7,598 nucleotides of DNA from Thermoplasmata archaeon (GTDB lineage: Archaea > Thermoplasmatota > Thermoplasmata > Thermoplasmatales > Thermoplasmataceae), in assembly GCA_021795055.1 (NCBI GenBank), contig JAJYPW010000041.1, forward strand, positions 1 to 7,598, in the 5' to 3' direction. Every line of letters begins with the position of its first letter. Position 1 is the stretch's first letter. The notes below the pieces were generated by a model. The model did not search any database and was not told the DNA's origin. It saw nothing but the letters and a program-made list of their open reading frames with translations. Position numbers and translations under genes: made by a program. Shown here piece by piece: positions 1 to 6,198 of the stretch.

Positions 1-734
1 ATTGCATGGGCGTCCTCCACATATTGAATATCAAGTCCCTTCTTCACGCAAATCTTTGAGAGAGCCACGTCATCTGAAACGGAATTGCAGAACACCGGCA
101 TGTAACCATCAACCAAATCCCGGCGAAAAGCAAGGGAACCTCCCCAGCCGAACCTGGTTCTTCTGGATTTCATCATTGATTGTCCGAGCATGCCCCAGAC
201 GGACTTCATCTTTGACCAGAATTTGCTGTCGGGCTGAAAAACCGGGAAAGTGGTGGATAAACCCACTTTTTCGTCATGTAGCGGAGCAAGAAGGCACGAA
301 AGCCAGTTCCTTTCCACTATTATGTCCGAATCGGCTATCACATAATAATCGAAACCTGGAATTTCCATCATCGCTGTGCATAATGCCCTTACCTTGCCGC
401 TGCAACCCTTGCAGGCGGTGCTGCTTATCAAAGTTCTAAGCCCCACCTCCTTTATTATAGGAACAGAGGGATCGTCTTCCGAATCGACAATACAGACCGC
501 CTGAAAGTCGCTGTACTCAAGATCCCTTATGGATTCAAGGGTTTCCTGCAGTGTGAGGTCTACCCCCCTGCATGGAACCATCACAAGGGCTGATCCCCCG
601 ATCTCCCGCCGGAATTGCATAGCTTCGCCTGGGAACATTTGAATTGCGAGAAAAAACAGCGCGCTCAGGACGAGCACTAGGATCAGAATCCAGTAAAGGA
701 TAATCGATAGGAAAAGAAGTATGGTCAAGCTCAA
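1..734 (-). CDS. Membrane-anchored glycosyltransferase, GT2/GT21 (ceramide glucosyltransferase-like), 3' end beyond window
   Basis: The reading frame is open from 734 to the left edge (244 complete codons), so the C-terminus is missing. Residues 4-31 are a strongly hydrophobic membrane segment. After it come VPCRGVD (53-59), an acidic DSEDD (84-88), ADSD (134-137, the DxD-type nucleotide-sugar/metal site), GWGGSLAFRR (196-205) and SDD (220-222, the likely catalytic-base region). This order matches GT-A enzymes of the GT21/HpnI-like group, which move a sugar from an NDP-sugar to a membrane lipid; those are usually near 380-400 residues, and their C-terminal (Q/R)xxRW motif would lie outside the window. 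No ATG precedes the membrane segment. I chose TTG at 734 because it overlaps the EF-1 beta stop as TTGA, an arrangement suiting translational coupling; TTG at 728 is an alternative. Donor and acceptor cannot be told from the sequence. The gene is probably cotranscribed with EF-1 beta. The catalytic fold is confident, the exact subfamily less so. Confidence 0.85.
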   Translation of the reverse strand, partial: MSLTILLFLSIILYWILILVLVLSALFFLAIQMFPGEAMQFRREIGGSALVMVPCRGVDLTLQETLESIRDLEYSDFQAVCIVDSEDDPSVPIIKEVGLRTLISSTACKGCSGKVRALCTAMMEIPGFDYYVIADSDIIVERNWLSCLLAPLHDEKVGLSTTFPVFQPDSKFWSKMKSVWGMLGQSMMKSRRTRFGWGGSLAFRRDLVDGYMPVFCNSVSDDVALSKICVKKGLDIQYVEDAHA

Positions 735-997
735 ATCAGGCTTACATTCTGGGTATCCACCTGCGATACCCCGGCGATCTTTGACAGCGTCTCCTCTATT
801 GCCGATATCTTACCCTCTTCGTCAGGAACGATCACTTCAAGGATTACCGCTTTAAGGCCAAAACCGATCTCTTCCTGCGTTAGCCTGTTGATACTGCAGA
901 TGCTGTCCAGGTGCTTCCTGATGTCGGAGGACAGCTTCGTGATATCTGTTTCAGGGTCTTCGGGAAGAATTCTCAGAGAGGCAAGCACTTCTCCCAT
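731..997 (-). CDS. ef1b: Translation elongation factor EF-1 beta (archaeal aEF1B)
   Basis: The product is the guanine-nucleotide exchange factor that regenerates GTP-bound EF-1 alpha during protein synthesis in the cytoplasm. From ATG at 997 it is 88 residues, the usual length of archaeal EF-1 beta, and begins MGEVLASLRILPEDPETD, the typical first strand and turn of this small alpha-beta sandwich. The middle carries IGFGLKAVILEVIVPDEEG (residues 45-63) and the end SKIAGVSQVDTQNVSLI matches the conserved C-terminal strand. A GTG at 1006 would add three residues, but ATG 997 is preferred: it has an AGGTG ribosome-binding site six bases upstream and gives the family start. The gene lies nine bases after the zinc-ribbon gene, an arrangement seen in many archaea, and its TGA overlaps the glycosyltransferase start. 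Identification is confident. Confidence 0.95.
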   Translation of the reverse strand: MGEVLASLRILPEDPETDITKLSSDIRKHLDSICSINRLTQEEIGFGLKAVILEVIVPDEEGKISAIEETLSKIAGVSQVDTQNVSLI

Positions 998-1003
998 TTT
1001 CAG

Positions 1004-1008
1004 CACCT
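1004..1008 (-). promoter_or_regulatory. Ribosome-binding site deciding the EF-1 beta start
   Basis: AGGTG on the minus strand, six bases before ATG 997. It shares bases with the TAG stop of the zinc-ribbon gene and covers the alternative GTG start at 1006, which makes GTG the less likely start. Confidence 0.7.
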
Positions 1009-1174
1009 ATGGCCCCGTGAATCCGCATTTCGGGCAGGTATAGGGAGTCGAGTGCTGCTTGCAGTGGACACACCTTCCAATGCTTACCTCCCCGCAATCA
1101 GGGCAGTCGAATATTGAGAAACCTTTCTCCACCAGACCTATTCCACACGAAGTGCACGTATCTATGCTTGACAT
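1007..1174 (-). CDS. Small zinc-ribbon protein, HVO_2753-like (DUF1610 type)
   Basis: This 55-residue protein has four CxxC knuckles: C7/C10, C24/C27, C35/C38 and C47/C50, enough cysteines for two zinc sites. It ends CPKCGFTGP, the hallmark end of the small zinc-finger protein that sits just before EF-1 beta in many archaeal genomes. It starts at ATG 1174 behind a GGAGTG ribosome-binding site (1186-1181), stops at TAG (1009-1007), and is followed nine bases later by EF-1 beta. A TATA box upstream makes it the first gene of the unit. Its molecular job is not known from sequence; the constant neighbourhood with EF-1 beta suggests a role around translation or RNA. The family's Haloferax member has been linked to swarming and biofilm formation, as I recall it. 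It is short enough to be missed by length-limited gene calling. Confidence 0.92.
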   Translation of the reverse strand: MSSIDTCTSCGIGLVEKGFSIFDCPDCGEVSIGRCVHCKQHSTPYTCPKCGFTGP

Positions 1175-1180
1175 TATCTT

Positions 1181-1219
1181 CACTCCAGATTCTGGGCAAA
1201 TTACCGCGAACTATTTAAG
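1181..1219 (-). promoter_or_regulatory. Promoter and ribosome-binding site of the zinc-ribbon / EF-1 beta unit
   Basis: On the minus strand an archaeal TATA-like box CTTAAATA lies at 1219-1212. With usual archaeal spacing (box centre about 26 bases before the start point), transcription would begin near 1190. That leaves a leader of about 15 bases holding GGAGTG (1186-1181) before ATG 1174. The box sits in the 63-base gap after the protease gene, so the EF-1 beta unit can be transcribed independently of the TPR operon. No terminator is visible between the two units, so read-through is possible. Confidence 0.6.
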
Positions 1220-1237
1220 CTGTATTCAGGAACAGGA

Positions 1238-1837
1238 TCAATATGAAAGCAGCACCGTGCCGAATAGTGCGACCGCTATAATGATGAGGAAGACTTCATG
1301 GTTCCAGGCAAGGACCTTTGCCCCGTCCAGCTGCCATATAGGGAACATGTTGAACAGCCCGAACCAGAAGTTTAACCGCGCCACCTGGAGCAGGATCAAT
1401 CCCGCACCTGAAGCCGCAATCTGCAATCCCGCGATAGCCATTGCTGAACCGATGATTACATTCGTTGCGGGACCGGCAAGAGAGATTTTTCCGTTCATTT
1501 CCCTGTTTGACGGATATCCGCTATAATAGACCGCGCCAGGCGCCGCGAATATGATGCCGAAAAGTGAAGTTACCAGAGCCAGAAGTGCACCGAGAGGCCA
1601 TAGCTTGAAGAATGCATGCTGGCCGAATCTCCTCGCAGTGTATCTGTGGGCAAGCTCGTGAAGGAGAAAAGCGGTCAAAACTGCCAGTAGCGCACTGGAA
1701 AGGAACACCCAGAAATAGTCTACAAACGACGATTTTCCATAGAACTCAATGTCAAGCAGGAGAAATGCTACCGTAAGCACCGTGATTGCCACAAGAATAT
1801 CCCTCAGTTCGTCCCGTGTGGTGCCAATATACTGCAT
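1238..1837 (-). CDS. Site-2 protease-like intramembrane zinc metalloprotease (peptidase M50)
   Basis: This 199-residue, highly hydrophobic protein would cut substrate proteins within or next to the membrane. The zinc site is plain: HELAH (60-64) gives both histidines and the catalytic glutamate, and NMFPIWQLDG (163-172) supplies the third ligand, D171. GPATN (122-126) fits the conserved turn inside the following membrane segment. About six membrane segments can be drawn (roughly 14-30, 43-62, 80-103, 118-142, 145-166, 182-198). The FKLWPLGALLAL and IFAAPGAVYYSG stretches match a common archaeal M50 group. It is a minimal core with no PDZ or CBS domain, so substrate choice must come from elsewhere. 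ATG 1837 begins one base after the TPR stop (TAA 1841-1839), pointing to a shared transcript. Candidate substrates, such as membrane-bound regulators, are not identifiable here. Confidence 0.92.
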   Translation of the reverse strand: MQYIGTTRDELRDILVAITVLTVAFLLLDIEFYGKSSFVDYFWVFLSSALLAVLTAFLLHELAHRYTARRFGQHAFFKLWPLGALLALVTSLFGIIFAAPGAVYYSGYPSNREMNGKISLAGPATNVIIGSAMAIAGLQIAASGAGLILLQVARLNFWFGLFNMFPIWQLDGAKVLAWNHEVFLIIIAVALFGTVLLSY

Positions 1838-1838
1838 G

Positions 1839-4800
1839 TTACCTTACCGCCCCCCGACTCATGTCAAGCACGTAATTCATCAGTGTAAGTATTTCCATGG
1901 CATCATCAATCCCAACGTTCAGGTTGTATGCAATGTTGAGGGGTTCTATCCTGATTCGCTCGCGAAGTGCAGACTTCAGCAGTTTCTCCTTATAAGGGTT
2001 TTCAGCGTCCGGAATCCTCTGCTTTCCCATGCAATCTTTCACATAGGTATAGAGATTCTTGGCAAGTATTATGTCCCTGTTGTCAAGACAGTTGAATATC
2101 GCGTTTATGCGCAACTGGCCTATATTTGTCAGGCCAGCCTTCTTTACTGCCCTCTGAATTACATCTCTTGAAAGGGCTTCGTATTTTGGCCTGTTGATGT
2201 CAGCATAGTAACCTTCCTCCGCGAGAAACTGGAATATCTCCTCTGCCTTCGCGACCGGGATCGAGGCCTTATAGACTGCCTCCTCCATGTCAAACATCCT
2301 TCCACTCTTGAACTCAGCATCGAGGAGTTTTGCGGCGAATCCCGCAATCTCATAGAAATGCTTTGATTCGCCTATCTCTTTCAGAATTTCATCGAAAATG
2401 GATGCTTCCAGAATAGTGCCAACATATCTGCTTGCGATCTTCTCTGCCATCTCATAGTTCCTCTTTTCGATGTAGGATCTGATAATAATCTCGATGTTTT
2501 CCCGATCTATGTATGTTGGGTTGGCTTCGTATACATTGACCACGTCGCTGAAATAACCGTTCAGGTATGAAATGGTCAGAAGGGTATCGATGACTTCCCT
2601 TCCGGATTCTGGGCTTTTTATTTTCCCCAATGCACGGTTCAGGAGTGCTATCGCGTCTGATGGGAATCCATCCTCCGCAAGGAGGGTTGCGAGCTTGGAA
2701 ATGTTCGAGGATTCATCCGGATAGACCTTCAGAATCTTTTTTCGTATGTCTATTGCCCCTACCTTGTCGCCGGAGTTCTGCATGGCGGTGGCCATCTTTT
2801 CTCCCAGGTACCTGTTCCTGGATTTGTCGAATACCCTGAACAGCGTTTCCCTTATGTCAGAATTCTTCCAGAGTGATGTCGTCAGGAAATCTACAGACTC
2901 CTTCCATTCGAAGCTACCTGTTTCAATTCCATGGAAAAGTGTGATGATATCCTTGTACAGGTGCTGCCTCGCCAGATGTTTTATCTTTAGGGCCCAATAT
3001 TCATTCCTTGTTATCAACTCATTGGCTTCCTTATATTTATGAACAGAAAGCAAGGTCTCTGCAAAAGACCTGTTCGTGGAAATGTCGGCACCGAGATCCT
3101 GGGCATGCTTGAAGTGATCGTACGCCTCCTGAAAATTCCCATCCTCGCACAGGGTGTTTGCCAGCATGATCTCAATTTGCGGATCACGGAACTTTACCTC
3201 GGCTTCCCTCAGGCTGGCGATCTTCTCCGTGCGGTTGCTCATTCTTTCGAGAAGGGCTATGTGCTTCAGAAGGTCGGATTTGAGGTATTTTCCGCTCATA
3301 ATTTTTCTTGAAACCTTGGAGGCGTAGAAAATGTCTCCTATCCTCTCCTTCTCCATCAATACTATTCTTTCCGCGTCTTCGCTCTCCTGGGGATTTTTTT
3401 CAAGAAATCCGGCGAACCAGGACAGTAGGTCGCTGTCAGCATGAGCCATATATTCCCTTATCTCTGCATACGGTGCTCTGTGAGCTTCATCCAGCCATGC
3501 GAGTTTTTCAAAAGTTTCCCTGAATTGCGCATCATCCTTGAGCCTGATTGCTGCACGAATTTTCAGGAGCAGGAAATCGGCGTTTGTGAAAATCTGTAAT
3601 GCCTTCTTTATTGAGCGCATGGCAGATGAGAAGTCGGATGTGTGGAACTGTATCAGCCCTGAGATATACCAGTAGAATGGATCTGTTTTCTTGTCTTCCA
3701 CTGATTCCTCCAACGTCGACTCTGCTTCCTTGTATCTGTTAATCAGCGAAAGCGCCTCGCTCACCGGGTACAGGAGGAACCTTGAGTCCCTTACATTGGC
3801 CGGAATCTTGCCTTCAACAATTTCCTTAATTCGGGCCATGGTCGTGTTCAGGATATCGTATGGTTTTGTGGAAAGGAACAGAAGCAACTTCTCGTCTATA
3901 TCGCAGTTCTGGGCATAGAACCTGGATTTGGCGAGTCCCCACATCAGACCTATTGACCTAATCCGGGAGGCCTTTTCAAATAAGTCATTGGTCGAACTGA
4001 TGGACTTTCCCCTCAGGAAATTAAGGCAGTGCGTAACTGGCCAGGTTTCCTCTGAGTCCAGCGTGACTTCGGCTTTCAGGATTTCGACAAATTCATCCGA
4101 TCTTGCGAGTTCAAAGAGCGTATCAAGAACTACGCCCTGATTAATCAATGGAATGGACTTTCTCAAGGCTTCCCTTGTGCCGTCTACCCCGGGGGAGACT
4201 CTCAGGCAGCTCGCGATCACATAGGCAAGCACCTCCGGATCAGACGAATTTACCTTTGCAAAGCGATCCACAATCCTCGAATATTCCTCAGAGTCGTAGA
4301 GCATGCTAATGACAAATTTTAAAGCCTCCTGGTCAGTGCTGTCAAGTTTCAGCAGCTTCTCCGCAGTCTGGAAAATTTGCCCTTTGTTCTCGAACTTCCT
4401 TTCCAGCAAGAATTTTTCCCTGAGAATTTCAGCGTCATCCTGAAGCAGCTTGGAGCTTTCCTCAATCGCCTTCAACGCCTTGTGGTAATCTGCCAGTCCA
4501 ATGTAGCTCCTGATTGAATAAAGCAACAGATCCTTGGAAATGCCGGATCCCGCACTCATTGCGTTGATCGTGTCAATGCATTCCCTGTATCTCCCTGTTT
4601 TGAAGGCAGAGACCACTTTCAGCCAGGCAATGTCGGGATTTCTGGGTTGTTCCCCCCCTATTTTCATTATCTGGGTATATGCCTCCTCGTACCTTTCTGC
4701 GGCCATTAGCGTACGGAGATATGCCAGATTGGCTTCCAAGAGACTGGGATCGAGGACTACAGCTTTTTTGGAGAAACGCATCGCCATTTCCATATCTTTG

Positions 4801-5522
4801 CCGGCCAGGAATATTTCGGCAAGCCTGGACAGTTCCAATGAATCGATGATTTCCGTTTCGGAAAGCTGCCTTGTGAGGGCGGCGAGCTTCGTGGAATTTC
4901 CCTGCTTCAGGTATATTGAAATGAGATCGTCCCGAAACCCCTTATCCTGATAGGTTTCGTATACCATCTCCAGGAAGGGTGTATACTCCTGCGAACCAGA
5001 TCTCTGTTTCATGATGTCGGCGATTTCCTTAACCCTGGCCTTACCGGGCTTTGTCTCCAGGAATGAATGCATTACTTCCGGGATCCACTGGCCGAGCTTC
5101 GCCATAAGCAGCACACATTCTTCGTAGTACCCGGATTTGACCGCTATCAGATCTATGAGCGACTTTGATTCCTGGCTGGTCTCAAATCTTGGATCCTTCT
5201 CGATGGCTTGCAGCGCTTCCCTGAATTTTTTGAGCCATACCAGGTAATGAATCTCTAGAATTACTGACTGGAAATTTGTTGGGGCAAACTTCCCGAGGCT
5301 CCCGATTATATGCTCCTTGCATTCACTGCTGACCGACGAACTACCCATCAGCGAAAGCAGAGATTCCTGCAGGATATTATCCACGTACTTGTCCTCTTCG
5401 AGCAGCGTGTTCAACTCAACCACGATTGTGGAGCATGTACCAGAGGTCTGCGACTGATTGAGCAGCACATCGGAAATTAGTGCAACAAGCCTCCTGGACG
5501 ATTTTGACTGAAGTTCTGTCAT
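1839..5522 (-). CDS. 1227-residue tetratricopeptide-repeat (TPR) solenoid protein of unknown function
   Basis: This is a very long, all-helical, soluble-looking protein with no signal peptide, membrane segment or enzyme motif that I can recognise. The clearest repeats are at residues 228-431, six units in an unbroken 34-residue register, shown by A247, A281, C315 and A349 at repeat position 20 and P259, P293 and P429 at position 32. Further good units lie near 615-648 (W618, G622, A634, A641), 781-814 (A800, F804, A807) and 938-971 (A957, A964). The stretches between are helical and probably degenerate repeats. The last 95 or so residues, from about 1132, do not follow the repeat pattern and include LRERIRIEPLNIAYNLNVG (1186-1204). 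TPR solenoids bind other proteins and act as scaffolds, so that is the inferred role. Its ATG overlaps the upstream stop (ATGA), with GGAGAT 11 bases upstream, and the M50 protease follows directly. A protease-associated or surface-complex scaffold is possible but unproven. Confidence 0.9.
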   Translation of the reverse strand: MTELQSKSSRRLVALISDVLLNQSQTSGTCSTIVVELNTLLEEDKYVDNILQESLLSLMGSSSVSSECKEHIIGSLGKFAPTNFQSVILEIHYLVWLKKFREALQAIEKDPRFETSQESKSLIDLIAVKSGYYEECVLLMAKLGQWIPEVMHSFLETKPGKARVKEIADIMKQRSGSQEYTPFLEMVYETYQDKGFRDDLISIYLKQGNSTKLAALTRQLSETEIIDSLELSRLAEIFLAGKDMEMAMRFSKKAVVLDPSLLEANLAYLRTLMAAERYEEAYTQIMKIGGEQPRNPDIAWLKVVSAFKTGRYRECIDTINAMSAGSGISKDLLLYSIRSYIGLADYHKALKAIEESSKLLQDDAEILREKFLLERKFENKGQIFQTAEKLLKLDSTDQEALKFVISMLYDSEEYSRIVDRFAKVNSSDPEVLAYVIASCLRVSPGVDGTREALRKSIPLINQGVVLDTLFELARSDEFVEILKAEVTLDSEETWPVTHCLNFLRGKSISSTNDLFEKASRIRSIGLMWGLAKSRFYAQNCDIDEKLLLFLSTKPYDILNTTMARIKEIVEGKIPANVRDSRFLLYPVSEALSLINRYKEAESTLEESVEDKKTDPFYWYISGLIQFHTSDFSSAMRSIKKALQIFTNADFLLLKIRAAIRLKDDAQFRETFEKLAWLDEAHRAPYAEIREYMAHADSDLLSWFAGFLEKNPQESEDAERIVLMEKERIGDIFYASKVSRKIMSGKYLKSDLLKHIALLERMSNRTEKIASLREAEVKFRDPQIEIMLANTLCEDGNFQEAYDHFKHAQDLGADISTNRSFAETLLSVHKYKEANELITRNEYWALKIKHLARQHLYKDIITLFHGIETGSFEWKESVDFLTTSLWKNSDIRETLFRVFDKSRNRYLGEKMATAMQNSGDKVGAIDIRKKILKVYPDESSNISKLATLLAEDGFPSDAIALLNRALGKIKSPESGREVIDTLLTISYLNGYFSDVVNVYEANPTYIDRENIEIIIRSYIEKRNYEMAEKIASRYVGTILEASIFDEILKEIGESKHFYEIAGFAAKLLDAEFKSGRMFDMEEAVYKASIPVAKAEEIFQFLAEEGYYADINRPKYEALSRDVIQRAVKKAGLTNIGQLRINAIFNCLDNRDIILAKNLYTYVKDCMGKQRIPDAENPYKEKLLKSALRERIRIEPLNIAYNLNVGIDDAMEILTLMNYVLDMSRGAVR
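4230..4841 (-). repeat. Six tandem TPR units in exact 34-residue register (TPR protein residues 228-431)
   Basis: Consensus small and turn residues fall at constant 34-residue spacing: A247/A281/C315/A349 at repeat position 20, and P259/P293 then P429 at position 32, with VLDP (256-259) and KLDS (392-395) at equivalent ends. The copies are diverged in sequence, so this is a protein-level repeat and not a recent DNA duplication. Confidence 0.75.
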
Positions 5523-6064
5523 GACAAAGCATTATCTCCAAGCGTTCTGGAGTTGTAATCCTTACCCTCCAGCCGATCATACTTCCCGAAGAGGTAATTC
5601 TCCCTCAATCGTTCATAGGCCAATGAATTAAGTTCTGCCATTACCCGGTACTTCTGATCCCTTTTGATAACCTTTGCAGGCGATCCCATTATCAGAGAAT
5701 TCTCTTCTGACTTGAATCTTTCCGTCACCAGCGAATGCGCTCCAATTACGGATCCCTTACCTATTGTGGCCCCGGACATAACGACTGAACTCATCCCGAC
5801 AAGCACACTGTCAGATATGCTGCAGCCATGCACCACCGAGTTGTGGCCGATGGATACACCGGAACCAATGAGGACAGGACTCTCAATTTCTCCATGAATG
5901 GTGACGGAATCCTGTATATTAGAGGCGCTTGACACCCGGATGAAATTCGTGTCCCCTCTTAGTACCGCGTTGTCGCAGATTATGACCCTGTCCCCAATGG
6001 TAACGTCGCCTATTAGTACCGCAGTTGGTGCTATATAACAATCCCTTCCGATTTTAATTGGCAA
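5519..6064 (-). CDS. Gamma-carbonic-anhydrase-like left-handed beta-helix (hexapeptide) protein
   Basis: The 181-residue protein has an N-terminal hexapeptide-repeat beta-helix (residues about 4-135; turns such as IGDVTIGD and IGKGSVIGA) and a C-terminal helical tail (137-181). The three zinc/iron ligands of gamma-class carbonic anhydrases are present as H57 (in VTIH), H74 (IGHN) and H79 (VVHGC). R36 and D38 in RGD and Q51/D52 in NIQD match other active-site positions. The acidic loop with the proton-shuttle glutamate of the Methanosarcina Cam enzyme is absent, so it fits the CamH/YrdA/PaaY-like subgroup, whose members do not all hydrate CO2. It would work as a trimer in the cytoplasm. The start must be TTG 6064 (or CTG 6067), because an in-frame TAG lies four codons upstream of the TTG. 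Its TGA overlaps the TPR start (ATGA), so the two are translationally coupled. The fold and metal site are confident; the reaction is not. Confidence 0.9.
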   Translation of the reverse strand: MPIKIGRDCYIAPTAVLIGDVTIGDRVIICDNAVLRGDTNFIRVSSASNIQDSVTIHGEIESPVLIGSGVSIGHNSVVHGCSISDSVLVGMSSVVMSGATIGKGSVIGAHSLVTERFKSEENSLIMGSPAKVIKRDQKYRVMAELNSLAYERLRENYLFGKYDRLEGKDYNSRTLGDNALS

Positions 6065-6086
6065 CAGCCTATGAATCTACAATTCA

Positions 6087-6094
6087 ATATTAAA
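6087..6094 (-). promoter_or_regulatory. Probable TATA box of the hexapeptide - TPR - protease operon
   Basis: TTTAATAT on the minus strand, centred about 26 bases before the TTG at 6064. The predicted transcription start therefore falls on or within a base or two of the start codon, implying a leaderless or nearly leaderless message. No clear ribosome-binding site is present in the intervening bases. Confidence 0.5.
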
Positions 6095-6171
6095 TTCTCC
6101 CATGGACATCCCGGGTATCAACATGCATTATGAGGTAATCGAAGGCCTTTATCACCCTTACCCCGCTACTG

Positions 6172-6179
6172 AAATATAT
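6172..6179 (+). promoter_or_regulatory. Probable TATA box of glmM, leaderless transcript
   Basis: AAATATAT on the plus strand lies about 24 bases before ATG 6199. Archaeal spacing puts transcription start at or next to the A of the start codon. The bases between contain no ribosome-binding site, which supports leaderless translation and confirms ATG 6199 as the start. Confidence 0.6.
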
Positions 6180-6198
6180 CACCTGCACATTTGCCAGC

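Noticed and set aside
2..439. Plus-strand open frame of 145 codons
   Set aside because: It is antisense to the glycosyltransferase, whose frame carries DxD, GWGGS and SDD motifs. The plus-strand product is rich in Cys, Arg and Pro with no recognisable domain.
997..1006. GTG 1006 as the EF-1 beta start
   Set aside because: It sits inside the AGGTG ribosome-binding site and would add three residues before the conserved MGEVL start.
1059..1526. Plus-strand open frame of 155 codons
   Set aside because: It lies across the zinc-ribbon start, the promoter gap and the protease gene on the opposite strand, and its product shows no family motif.
4534..4950. Plus-strand open frame of 138 codons, and similar shorter ones at 2746-3311 and 3691-4140
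   Set aside because: They are antisense to well-formed TPR repeats and are expected shadow frames of a long helical gene.
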